From JANQGH01 sp039819285 (GTDB lineage: Bacteria; Pseudomonadota; Alphaproteobacteria; DSM-16000; Inquilinaceae), in NCBI GenBank assembly GCA_039819285.1, contig JBCBSH010000166.1, forward strand, positions 1 through 10,475: 10,475 nt of DNA. The letters run 5' to 3'. Positions 1-5,946 of this stretch are shown here, one piece after another. Below the pieces are notes generated by a model. That model ran no database searches and had not been told where the DNA came from. It saw only the letters and a list, made by a program, of their open reading frames with translations. The first letter of the stretch is position 1, and the number at the start of each line of letters is the position of its first letter. The translations under genes and the position numbers were made by a program.

Positions 1-505
1 GCAGCAGGTCCGGCTGGGCGAACAGGGTCGCCGCCAGGGCAACCCGCATACGCCAGCCGCCGGAGAAGTCGGAGCATGCGCGGTGCTGATCGGCCTCGCT
101 GAGGCCCAGCCCGGCGAGGATCGACGCGGCGCGTGCCGGCGCCTCATGCGCCCCGATATCGGCCAGCCGGACATGGATGTCGGCGATGCGCGTGGCGTCG
201 GTCGCGGTTTCCGCCTCGGCCAGCAGTTGGGCGCGCTCCGGATCGCTGGCGAGCACGATCTCCAGCGGTGTTTCGGGGCCGGCCGGTGCTTCCTGCGGCA
301 CGGTCGCCGCGCGCCACCGGTTCGGCATCTCGATCTGGCCGCTGTCCGGTGCGCCATCGCCCAAGATCAACCGGAAAAGGGTCGTCTTGCCGGTGCCATT
401 GGGGCCAACCAAGCCGACGCGCTGGCTGGCGGCGACGGTCGCGGTGGCGCCGTCCAGCAATGTCCGCCCTGCGACGCGGACCACGAGATCGGACAAGGTC
501 AGCAT
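1..505 (-). CDS. ABC-F family ATPase, N-terminal part (runs off the left edge)
   Basis: This is the first 168 codons of a soluble ABC-F ATPase; the rest lies outside the window. In the first nucleotide-binding domain I see Walker A GPNGTGKTT at residues 34-42, a Q-loop glutamine at about 71 (ATVPQE), and the ABC-F-style signature FSGGWRMR at 147-154. The sequence then ends at FAQPDLL, just before the expected Walker B/EPTNHLD segment. No transmembrane segment is visible. Family members act on the ribosome or in repair (Uup, YheS, EttA types); the spacing between Q-loop and signature resembles YheS/Uup, but the subtype cannot be fixed without the linker and second domain. The ATG at 505-503 fits the family N-terminus (MLTLSDL...). 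I see no clear Shine-Dalgarno upstream of it, so it could be leaderless or weakly translated. It diverges from ndk. Confidence 0.88.
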   Translation of the reverse strand, partial: MLTLSDLVVRVAGRTLLDGATATVAASQRVGLVGPNGTGKTTLFRLILGDGAPDSGQIEMPNRWRAATVPQEAPAGPETPLEIVLASDPERAQLLAEAETATDATRIADIHVRLADIGAHEAPARAASILAGLGLSEADQHRACSDFSGGWRMRVALAATLFAQPDLL

Positions 506-582
506 GATGGCGCGGTGTTTATCACGGGCCGAACCTCTCCGCGAGGGGGCTGCGCCGCATGTCGGGCGCGCTGGCCTGATGG

Positions 583-612
583 TTGCCCTGGCCCCCAAGC
601 CACGGGTATAAG
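583..612 (+). promoter_or_regulatory. Predicted sigma-70-type promoter of ndk
   Basis: A TTGCCC -35-like box (583-588) and a TATAAG -10 box (607-612) are separated by 18 bases. The predicted start is near 619, giving a leader of about 33 nt before the ndk ATG at 652. This is the best -10 match in the ABC-F/ndk divergent region. The call is by eye from consensus matching. Confidence 0.5.
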
Positions 613-651
613 GCCGGCCTCAAATCCAACTTCTTCTCGCAGGAACCCACC

Positions 652-1074
652 ATGGCCGTCGAACGGACCCTCTCCATCATCAAACCGGATGCCACCCGCC
701 GCAACCTGACAGGCAAGATCAATGCCCGCTTCGAAGAGGCCGGGCTGCGCATCATCGCGCAAAAGCGCCTGTTGTTGACGCGGCCCGTGGCCGAGGGCTT
801 TTACGAGGTGCACAGCGAACGGGCCTTCTTCGACGATCTGTGCAATTTCATGATCTCGGGCCCGGTCGTCGTCCAGGTGCTGGAGGGCGAAAACGCCGTA
901 TCGCGCAATCGCGAGATCATGGGCGCGACCAACCCGGCCAATGCCGAAGAAGGGACGATCCGAAAGGATTTTGCGGAGTCGATCGAGGCCAACTCGGTCC
1001 ACGGTTCCGACAGCCCGGAAAACGCGGCGATCGAGATCGCCTACTTCTTCAGTCGGATCGAACTGGTCGGCTAG
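652..1074 (+). CDS. ndk: Nucleoside diphosphate kinase
   Basis: Transfers the gamma-phosphate of ATP to nucleoside diphosphates through a phosphohistidine, keeping NTP and dNTP pools balanced in the cytoplasm. The 140-residue protein has the normal bacterial length. Family landmarks are all present: K11 in IIKPDA, Y51, R87 in SRNREIMGATNP, R104 in GTIRKDF, N114, and catalytic H117 in NSVHGSDS. The start at ATG 652 is supported by AGGA at 641-644 with a 7-nt spacer and by the family N-terminus AVERTLSIIKPD; an upstream in-frame ATG at 583 lies on the -35 box of the predicted promoter and is not needed. It is monocistronic, with its own promoter upstream and a strong intrinsic terminator about 25 bp downstream. 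No missing residues. Confidence 0.98.
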   Translation: MAVERTLSIIKPDATRRNLTGKINARFEEAGLRIIAQKRLLLTRPVAEGFYEVHSERAFFDDLCNFMISGPVVVQVLEGENAVSRNREIMGATNPANAEEGTIRKDFAESIEANSVHGSDSPENAAIEIAYFFSRIELVG

Positions 1075-1098
1075 GTCAACAACCCGGCGGACAGACAT

Positions 1099-1125
1099 CG
1101 GGCGGCTGCACTGGCCGCCCGTTTT
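1099..1125 (+). terminator. Rho-independent terminator of ndk
   Basis: A perfect 8-bp GC-rich stem (CGGGCGGC 1099-1106 with GCCGCCCG 1114-1121) encloses a 7-nt loop and is followed by TTTT at 1122-1125. It sits 24 bp after the ndk stop. On the opposite strand the hairpin is not followed by a T tract, so it works mainly for ndk, although it is also placed after the end of the converging small gene. Confidence 0.88.
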
Positions 1126-1143
1126 GCATATCGAGACAGGCCC

Positions 1144-1287
1144 TTAGAGCAGAAAAATCGCCATCAAAATCAAGACGATGGCGACGCCGACAATACTGTA
1201 CGTACTGAATTTAACGAAACGGGACCACATCGCCTGGTGCTCGGCGAGGATCTCCGGGTCATCGGTCGGCTTCTGATCGCTGGCCAT
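1144..1287 (-). CDS. aa3-type cytochrome c oxidase subunit IV (47 aa)
   Basis: A tiny gene encoding 47 residues. The soluble N-terminal half contains DPEILAEHQAMWSRFVKF, the typical pattern of the bacterial aa3-type cytochrome c oxidase subunit IV family (small peptides with an acidic N-terminus, an H-x-x-M/T-W-x-x-F segment and one helix). It is followed by a single membrane span at about residues 29-47, and the protein ends directly after the helix. Known members are accessory single-helix subunits of haem-copper oxidase in alphaproteobacteria; that it binds the oxidase here is inferred from family membership. The start is ATG 1287-1285: AAGGA lies six bases upstream, whereas the in-frame ATG two codons earlier abuts that Shine-Dalgarno. 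The other oxidase genes are not in the window, so this is an orphan copy, downstream of purN with its own likely promoter. Confidence 0.87.
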   Translation of the reverse strand: MASDQKPTDDPEILAEHQAMWSRFVKFSTYSIVGVAIVLILMAIFLL

Positions 1288-1326
1288 CAGCATTCCTTGC
1301 AACGCTCCCCCAATAGCTGGCACCCG

Positions 1327-1355
1327 TGTTTACGGTCCGGGCTGCGCTTTGACAA
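1327..1355 (-). promoter_or_regulatory. Predicted promoter for the small oxidase subunit gene
   Basis: Read on the minus strand, TTGTCA (1355-1350) and TAAACA (1332-1327) are 17 bases apart. Transcription would start near 1320, about 33 nt before the ATG at 1287. The -35 matches 5 of 6 consensus bases and the -10 only 3 of 6. It suggests the gene can be transcribed separately from purM-purN. Confidence 0.4.
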
Positions 1356-1375
1356 GGGAAATTGGGGCAATATCG

Positions 1376-1392
1376 GGCGGTCGCGAACCGCC
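1376..1392 (-). terminator. Possible weak hairpin terminator after purN
   Basis: GGCGGT (1376-1381) and ACCGCC (1387-1392) form a 6-bp stem with a 5-nt loop, starting 9 bp past the purN stop. There is no real U tract after it in the purN direction, so it is at best an attenuating or 3'-end-protecting hairpin, and transcription may read on into the oxidase subunit gene. Confidence 0.3.
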
Positions 1393-1400
1393 AATACAAC

Positions 1401-2051
1401 CTAGGGTACGCGCAGAATCGATTCCGGCCCAAATCGGGCCGCGAGCGTTGCGTCCGCGAACAGCACGCGTTCGTCAACGATCTCCACGCGCCTTTCAGCC
1501 AGCAGCCTGACCGCCAGCGGATAGGCTTCATGTTCGGCGATCAAGATACGGTCGGCCAGGGTCTGACCGGTGTCGTCGGGCAGCACAGGCACGGCCGCCT
1601 GGACCAGGATGGGCCCGTCATCCATCGCCGGCCGTACGATGTGCACCGTGCAGCCGGAAAGGCGCACGCCGGAGGCCAGCGCCCGCTCGTGGGTGTCCAG
1701 GCCCGGGAAGGCCGGCAGCAGCGAGGGATGAATGTTGACGATGCGGTTCCACCACCGCCGGACAAAGCTCTCGCTCAGCAGGCGCATGAAGCCGGCGAGG
1801 CAAATCAGATCAACGTTTCTGGCCCGAATGGCGGCGTCGAGCGCGGCTTCGAAGGCCCCCCTGTCGCTGTAGGCGCCGCGTTCGATAACCGTCCTAGGAA
1901 CGCCGAACGTGTCGGCATGGCCTAAGCCTGCAGCATCTGCGTTGTCGCTGACCACCAAGGCAACCCGGGACGGGAAATCAGGGTCGGCACAGGCGGTCAA
2001 TAGGGCCTTGAGGTTGCTGCCCCGCCCGGAGATCAGCACGGCAAGGTTCAA
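1401..2051 (-). CDS. purN: Phosphoribosylglycinamide formyltransferase (GART), PurN type
   Basis: Transfers a formyl group from 10-formyl-tetrahydrofolate to GAR, the third step of de novo IMP synthesis. Visible landmarks are the phosphate-binding loop SGRGSN near the N-terminus, CLAGFMRLL, and the catalytic set N106, H108 (NIHPSLLPAFPG) and D144 (PAMDDGPILVQ). These numbers follow a TTG start at 2051-2049 and then coincide with those of E. coli PurN. That TTG overlaps the purM stop as TTGA, with AGAGG about ten bases upstream, so translational coupling to purM is likely. Another in-frame TTG three codons earlier (2060) has its Shine-Dalgarno only one base away and is less likely. The product is 216 residues, close to the usual length. 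The second gene of the purM-purN operon. Confidence 0.95.
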   Translation of the reverse strand: MNLAVLISGRGSNLKALLTACADPDFPSRVALVVSDNADAAGLGHADTFGVPRTVIERGAYSDRGAFEAALDAAIRARNVDLICLAGFMRLLSESFVRRWWNRIVNIHPSLLPAFPGLDTHERALASGVRLSGCTVHIVRPAMDDGPILVQAAVPVLPDDTGQTLADRILIAEHEAYPLAVRLLAERRVEIVDERVLFADATLAARFGPESILRVP

Positions 2052-3130
2052 GGTGCCCAAGCCTCTGCCGCATTGTCGATGACGACTCTTGGATGGTCGG
2101 CTGGCGCTGCGCGAACATCACCGACGACCCAGGCAGTCTCGCCAGCGTCGCTTAGCAGGCCCAGCGCTTGGTCGACGTTGTCCGGGGCGACGACCGTGAT
2201 CATGCCAAGGCCGCAATTGAAGGTGCGGGCCATGTCTTGTTCGGACAGGTTGCCCGCTTGGCGCAGCCATCTGAAGACGGGCTGCGGCGACCATGATCGC
2301 GCATCCAATCGACAGCCCAAGCCGGCGGGCAGGGCGCGGGGGATGTTCTCCACCAGCCCGCCGCCCGTAATGTGGGCGAAGGCCTTGGCCACGCCGGCAC
2401 GCACCAGGCCCAGGCATGGCCGCACGTAGATGCGGGTTGGTTGCAGCAGGGCGGCGCCGAGGCTGTTCGTCGGATCAAACGGGGCGGGGCTGCCATAGCC
2501 CAAATCTTGATCCGCGACGATTTTGCGGACGAGGGAGAAGCCGTTGGAATGAACACCGTCGGACGCGATGCCGATGACCGCGTCGCCGGCCTTGACAGTC
2601 TCGCCGGTGATCAGGTGCCCTCGTTCCGCCGCGCCGACCGCGAAGCCGGCGAGATCGTAGTCCCCCTGGGCATAGAGCCCCGGCATCTCGGCCGTTTCGC
2701 CGCCGATCAGGGCACAGCCCGCTTCCCGGCATCCTTCGGCAATGCCTGCTACGACAGCGCGGGCGACCTCCACCGAGAGTTTCGCGGTCGCATAATAGTC
2801 GAGGAAGAACAGCGGTTCGGCGCCCTGCACAACCAGATCATTCACGCACATGGCGACCAGATCGATACCCACGGTGTCGTGGCGCCCGGCGTCGATCGCA
2901 ACCTTCAGCTTGGTGCCGACGCCGTCCGTAGCGGCTACGAGAATCGGGTCTCGAAACCCTGCCGCCTTCAGGTCGAACAGCCCGCCGAAACCGCCAAGCC
3001 CGCCGACGACGCCGGACCTTCGGGTGGCGTCGGCGGCCGGCTTGATGGCGTCGACCAGCGCGTCACCGGCGGCGATGTCGACCCCGGCGGCGCGATACGC
3101 GTCGTCTGACGCGGCAGCGGGCCGGTCCAC
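2048..3130 (-). CDS. purM: Phosphoribosylformylglycinamidine cyclo-ligase (AIR synthetase)
   Basis: Closes the imidazole ring of FGAM with ATP to give AIR, the fifth step of purine synthesis, in the cytoplasm. Numbering from the GTG at 3130: YRAAGVDIAAGDALV at 12-26, glycine-rich GGLGGFGGLFDL at 43-54, ATDGVGTK at about 67-74, VNDLVVQGAEPLFFLDYYAT from about 96, GGETAEMPG at 143-151, and TFNCGLGMI near the C-terminus. All are hallmarks of PurM. Length from this GTG is 360 residues, slightly above the 345 of E. coli. The start is uncertain. The frame is open to a TTG at 3247, but that codon lies on the predicted promoter. The only good Shine-Dalgarno, GGAGG at 3171-3167, is followed at six bases by an in-frame ATC (3160-3158), not a standard start; see findings. 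Overlaps purN by four bases. Confidence 0.95.
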   Translation of the reverse strand: MDRPAAASDDAYRAAGVDIAAGDALVDAIKPAADATRRSGVVGGLGGFGGLFDLKAAGFRDPILVAATDGVGTKLKVAIDAGRHDTVGIDLVAMCVNDLVVQGAEPLFFLDYYATAKLSVEVARAVVAGIAEGCREAGCALIGGETAEMPGLYAQGDYDLAGFAVGAAERGHLITGETVKAGDAVIGIASDGVHSNGFSLVRKIVADQDLGYGSPAPFDPTNSLGAALLQPTRIYVRPCLGLVRAGVAKAFAHITGGGLVENIPRALPAGLGCRLDARSWSPQPVFRWLRQAGNLSEQDMARTFNCGLGMITVVAPDNVDQALGLLSDAGETAWVVGDVRAAPADHPRVVIDNAAEAWAP

Positions 3131-3157
3131 GCGCTCGGCAAGCGGGTCTGGAGAGGT

Positions 3158-3171
3158 GATGGCAAGCCTCC
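3158..3171 (-). promoter_or_regulatory. Strong ribosome binding site upstream of purM facing an ATC codon
   Basis: On the minus strand GGAGG (3171-3167) is followed by six bases and then ATC at 3160-3158, in frame with purM ten codons before the GTG at 3130. The spacing is ideal for initiation, but ATC is a rare start codon. No ATG, GTG or TTG in the purM frame lies in the usual spacing window. Confidence 0.5.
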
Positions 3172-3193
3172 GCCTGCTGACGTATGATCGCAC

Positions 3194-3208
3194 GCGGGAG
3201 CATCCCGC
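3194..3208 (-). other. Small hairpin in the purM leader
   Basis: GCGGGA (3194-3199) and TCCCGC (3203-3208) form a perfect 6-bp stem with a three-base loop. If purM is transcribed from the promoter predicted just upstream, this hairpin sits at the very 5' end of its mRNA. There is no T tract, so it is not a terminator. It does not look like the purine riboswitch class; the role is unknown. Confidence 0.3.
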
Positions 3209-3219
3209 TAACCGGCCCG

Positions 3220-3247
3220 ACCATAGAGAAAGCGGTTTCGTTTGCAA
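3220..3247 (-). promoter_or_regulatory. Possible purM promoter
   Basis: On the minus strand TTGCAA (3247-3242) and TATGGT (3225-3220) are separated by 16 bases, each matching 4 of 6 consensus bases. Transcription would begin near 3213, about 50 nt before the GGAGG-led start region of purM. No convincing plus-strand promoter for the permease gene was found in the same intergenic stretch (3131-3327). Confidence 0.3.
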
Positions 3248-3327
3248 TATCCGCCCCCTTCAGTCCCGGCGCCCAGTCGCGATTCGGAGATCACGGTTGA
3301 TCGGCGTGATGGCGCCGGAGGCCGGAG

Positions 3328-4428
3328 ATGAGTGAGTCGTCTGGCATGAGCCGGCAGCAACGGCTGGTCTTCTGGCTGGCCATGTTCGCGATCTTCGTGT
3401 TTCTGGTCTGGCTGTTGCGATCGGTGCTGTTGCCGTTCGTCGCGGGCGGCATTCTGGCCTTCTTTCTCGACCCCGCCACCGATCGGCTGGAACGCGTGAT
3501 GCCCCGTTGGGCGGCGACCATCCTGATTCTGATCCTGTTTCTGGTGGTCTGTATTCTTGCAGTCCTACTGTTCGTCCCGCTGCTGGTGTCGCAGATCACC
3601 GGGCTGATCTCGGCCCTGCCCAATTACACCCAGCTTTTGGATGAGTTCTTTCGGCCCGCGATGCAGTGGCTGCAGGAACGGCTGGGTGAGGAACAGGTCC
3701 AACAGCTGCGCGAATCGGCGGCCAGCTTTGTCGGCGATGCCCTCGCCGTTGCTGCCAGCGTCGTGACGGGGGTTTTGCGCAGCGGTGTCGCGTTCCTGAA
3801 CCTGCTGTCGTTGCTGATCATCACGCCGGTGGTTGCCTTCTACCTGCTGCGCGATTGGGATCGGCTGGTCGCGACGGTCGACGACCATTTGCCCCACCGC
3901 TATCAGCCGACGATCCGGCGGCTCGCGAGCGAGGTGAACGGCACCTTGCAGAGCTTCCTGATCGGTCAGGCGACGGTTTGCCTGATACTGGGCGTTGCTT
4001 ATGCCGTCGCTCTGTCGATCGTCGGGCTGAACTTTGGCCTGGTCATCGGCCTGATCGCCGGCGCGCTGACCTTCATTCCCTATGTCGGGTCGCTCGTAGG
4101 CTTTATCCTGTCGGTCGGCATCGCGCTGCTGCAGTTCGACGATTGGGTCATGTGGCTTGTGGTCGCCGCCATCTTCTTTGCGGGGCAGGCCGTCGAAGGA
4201 AACTTCCTGACACCAAAGCTGGTGGGCTCGTCCGTCGGTCTGCACGCCGTCTGGATCATCTTCGCCCTGATGGCAGGTGGGGCGTTGTTTGGCTTCACAG
4301 GCGTCCTGCTCGCCGTACCCGTGGCGGCTGTCATCGGCGTTTTGATCCGCTTCTTTCTTCAGCGCTATCGCGAAAGCAGTCTCTATCTCGATGACGAACC
4401 GGCGGACGGTGCCGGCAAGGCGGAATGA
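3328..4428 (+). CDS. AI-2E/PerM family inner-membrane permease-like protein
   Basis: A 366-residue polytopic membrane protein of the AI-2E transporter family (PerM, YdiK, TqsA relatives). Hydrophobic segments lie at about 13-31, 33-48, 62-88, 153-174, 210-231, 235-268, 273-289 and 305-345, with a soluble stretch at about 90-150 between the third and fourth. Conserved family patterns are visible: FIPYVGS at 249-255, and PKLVGSSVGLHAVW (296-309) followed by GGALFGFTGVLLAVPVAA (317-334). The start at ATG 3328 is supported by GGAGG at 3317-3321 with a 6-nt spacer. Its stop overlaps the hdaA start (ATGA), so the two are co-translated. The transported substrate is not deducible; family members have been linked to AI-2 export or ion/proton exchange. 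The link to HdaA is conserved genomic context rather than a known shared function. Confidence 0.92.
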   Translation: MSESSGMSRQQRLVFWLAMFAIFVFLVWLLRSVLLPFVAGGILAFFLDPATDRLERVMPRWAATILILILFLVVCILAVLLFVPLLVSQITGLISALPNYTQLLDEFFRPAMQWLQERLGEEQVQQLRESAASFVGDALAVAASVVTGVLRSGVAFLNLLSLLIITPVVAFYLLRDWDRLVATVDDHLPHRYQPTIRRLASEVNGTLQSFLIGQATVCLILGVAYAVALSIVGLNFGLVIGLIAGALTFIPYVGSLVGFILSVGIALLQFDDWVMWLVVAAIFFAGQAVEGNFLTPKLVGSSVGLHAVWIIFALMAGGALFGFTGVLLAVPVAAVIGVLIRFFLQRYRESSLYLDDEPADGAGKAE

Positions 4429-5108
4429 AGCCATCCGCTCAGCTACCGCTCGAGCTGGGGTTTCGGCCCGCGCTTGGCGCGGCTGACTTCCTGGTCGCGC
4501 CGTGCAACGAAACCGCGGTGGCCTGGACCGATCGCTGGCCCGAATGGCCAGGGCCTGGCTTGATCGTCCACGGCCCGGCCGGCAGCGGCAAGAGCCATCT
4601 GGCGCAGGTCTGGGCAGCCCGCGCCGGTGCGCACACGGTGTTGGCAAGCCGGTTATGCGACGATCAAATTGACGGGTTAAGCCCCCGCGCGGTCGTCATC
4701 GACGATGCCGACCGTGTCGCTGGCGATCCGTCGTTCGAACAGGCGCTGCTGCATCTCTACAACGGCGTCGCGGGTGATGGCGGCCACCTGTTGTTGACGG
4801 CCCGTGCGCCCGCGCTGCAATGGCACGTGCAGCTTCCCGACCTGGCCTCGCGCGTTCGCAGCCTGGCCGGCGCCGGTATCGAGCCGCCGGACGACGCGGT
4901 GCTCGCGGCCGTGCTGGTCAAACAGTTCTCAGACCGCCAGTTAACGCCGGCCGCCGCCGTCATCGCCTATCTGCTGCCGCGCATGGAGCGCAGCTTTGCC
5001 GCCGCGCGTGCGATGGTCGACAAGCTCGACCGAGCCAGCCTTGCCGCCGGCCGGCCTGTAACGATCGCGCTGGCGCGCCAGGCACTGGCGGAACCGGCGG
5101 CGGGATGA
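4425..5108 (+). CDS. hdaA: DnaA-related regulatory ATPase HdaA/Hda-like
   Basis: A 227-residue AAA+ protein resembling the ATPase domain of DnaA without its DNA-binding domain. In known systems Hda/HdaA binds the DNA-loaded sliding clamp and stimulates ATP hydrolysis on DnaA, preventing re-initiation. The N-terminal QLPLEL (6-11) looks like the clamp-binding motif of Hda. Then come Walker A GPAGSGKS at 50-57, Walker B-like VVIDDAD at 90-96, sensor I LLLTARAP at 122-129, LPDLASR with a candidate arginine finger R143, and a sensor II region around R189 (ERSFAAAR) followed by the typical lid ending in ITIALARQAL. The start is the ATG overlapping the permease stop. Some short alphaproteobacterial homologues are annotated as 'chromosomal replication initiator DnaA', but the length and the missing DNA-binding domain exclude true DnaA. 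Confidence 0.92.
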   Translation: MKPSAQLPLELGFRPALGAADFLVAPCNETAVAWTDRWPEWPGPGLIVHGPAGSGKSHLAQVWAARAGAHTVLASRLCDDQIDGLSPRAVVIDDADRVAGDPSFEQALLHLYNGVAGDGGHLLLTARAPALQWHVQLPDLASRVRSLAGAGIEPPDDAVLAAVLVKQFSDRQLTPAAAVIAYLLPRMERSFAAARAMVDKLDRASLAAGRPVTIALARQALAEPAAG

Positions 5109-5115
5109 TACCCAG

Positions 5116-5139
5116 GCACCTCTCAGCACAAAGAGGCGC
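5116..5139 (+). promoter_or_regulatory. Small hairpin that would cover the ribosome binding site of the SDR gene
   Basis: CCTCT (5119-5123) can pair with AGAGG (5132-5136), extended beyond one mismatch by GC pairs at 5116-5117 with 5138-5139. AGAGG is also the probable Shine-Dalgarno of the gene starting at 5146 (9-nt spacer). Translation of the third gene could thus be lowered relative to the coupled permease-hdaA pair. The stem is short and the idea is speculative. Confidence 0.25.
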
Positions 5140-5145
5140 TAGAAC

Positions 5146-5925
5146 ATGGATTTTGGGTTAGCGGGCAAGCGTGCCCTGGTTTGCGCGGCCAGCAAGGGGT
5201 TGGGCCGCGCCTGCGCCCTCGCCCTGGCGGAGGAGGGCGTCGACGTCACCATCACCGCGCGCGGGCAAGAGGCCCTGGGGGAGACGGCGGAGGCCATTCG
5301 CCAGGCAACCGGCGCGACGGTCACGGCGGTGGCCGGTGACATCACCACGGCGGAGGGGCGCGAGGCGGCGCTGAACGCCTGTCCGTCCCCCGACATCCTC
5401 GTCAACAATGCCGGCGGCCCGCCGCCCGGCAACTTCCGCGACTGGGACCGCGACGATTGGGTCGGCGCCTTGGACGCGAACATGATAACCCCGATCCTGC
5501 TGATCCGGGCGGTCGTCGACGGCATGATCGATCGGGATTTTGGCCGCATCGTCAACATCACGTCGGGTGCCGTGAAGGCGCCGATCGCAATTCTGGGCCT
5601 GTCCAACGGCGCGCGCAGCGGCCTGACCGGCTTTGTCGCCGGCGTTGCGCGCGAAGTGGCGCAACATGGCGTCACGGTCAACAATTTGCTGCCCGGCCCG
5701 TTCGATACCGACCGGCTGACCTCCAACTTCGAGGCGACGGCAAAGGCGTCCGGTAAGTCGGTGGAGGAGGTTCGCCAATCGAGACAGCAGGCCAATCCAA
5801 CGCGCCGGTTTGGCGATCCGGCCGAGTTCGGCGCCACCTGCGCCTTCCTGTGCAGCCGGCAAGCCGGTTACATCAACGGCCAAAACCTGCTCTTGGACGG
5901 CGGCTTGTACCCCGGCACGTTCTAG
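5146..5925 (+). CDS. Short-chain dehydrogenase/reductase family protein, non-canonical active site
   Basis: A 259-residue Rossmann-fold SDR, often annotated as 3-oxoacyl-ACP reductase-like. Visible are a nucleotide-binding loop CAASKGLG (13-20), where the classical first residues TG are replaced by CA, a GDI at 64-66 after the fourth strand, NNAG (87-90), the ITS strand end with Ser140, and a C-terminal INGQNLLLDGG. At the expected 13-residue distance from Ser140, where classical enzymes have Tyr-x3-Lys, there is S153-NGA-R157 within LGLSNGARSGL. Both catalytic residues therefore seem replaced, although the fold and the NNLLPGPFDTDR segment are intact. This LSNGAR pattern looks like a consistent subfamily rather than decay. 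Substrate unknown. Start ATG 5146 has AGAGG nine bases upstream. It lies 37 bp behind hdaA, probably in the same transcript. Confidence 0.9.
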   Translation: MDFGLAGKRALVCAASKGLGRACALALAEEGVDVTITARGQEALGETAEAIRQATGATVTAVAGDITTAEGREAALNACPSPDILVNNAGGPPPGNFRDWDRDDWVGALDANMITPILLIRAVVDGMIDRDFGRIVNITSGAVKAPIAILGLSNGARSGLTGFVAGVAREVAQHGVTVNNLLPGPFDTDRLTSNFEATAKASGKSVEEVRQSRQQANPTRRFGDPAEFGATCAFLCSRQAGYINGQNLLLDGGLYPGTF

Positions 5926-5946
5926 CGACTGGGGGCCCGCCGGAAC

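Noticed and set aside
83..709. 208-codon plus-strand open frame across the left edge
   Set aside because: Antisense to the ABC-F gene, which has Walker A and signature motifs in order, and it overlaps the ndk promoter and start.
2372..3109. 245-codon plus-strand open frame
   Set aside because: Antisense to purM, which is unambiguous; the product is an Arg/Asp/Gly-rich shadow.
3131..3247. N-terminal extension of PurM from TTG 3247
   Set aside because: The extra 39 residues (Arg/Ser-rich, starting MQTKPLSLWS) have no place in the family, and the codon coincides with the -35 of the predicted promoter. Kept only as sequence upstream of the real start.
3131..3327. Riboswitch or small RNA in the purM/permease intergenic region
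   Set aside because: Only one short 6-bp hairpin is visible; no purine, PRPP or ppGpp aptamer-like conserved core and no terminator T tract.
3565..4647. 360-codon minus-strand open frame
   Set aside because: Antisense to the permease and the start of hdaA; low-complexity Arg/Asp/Gln composition mirrors membrane-protein codons. No family motif.
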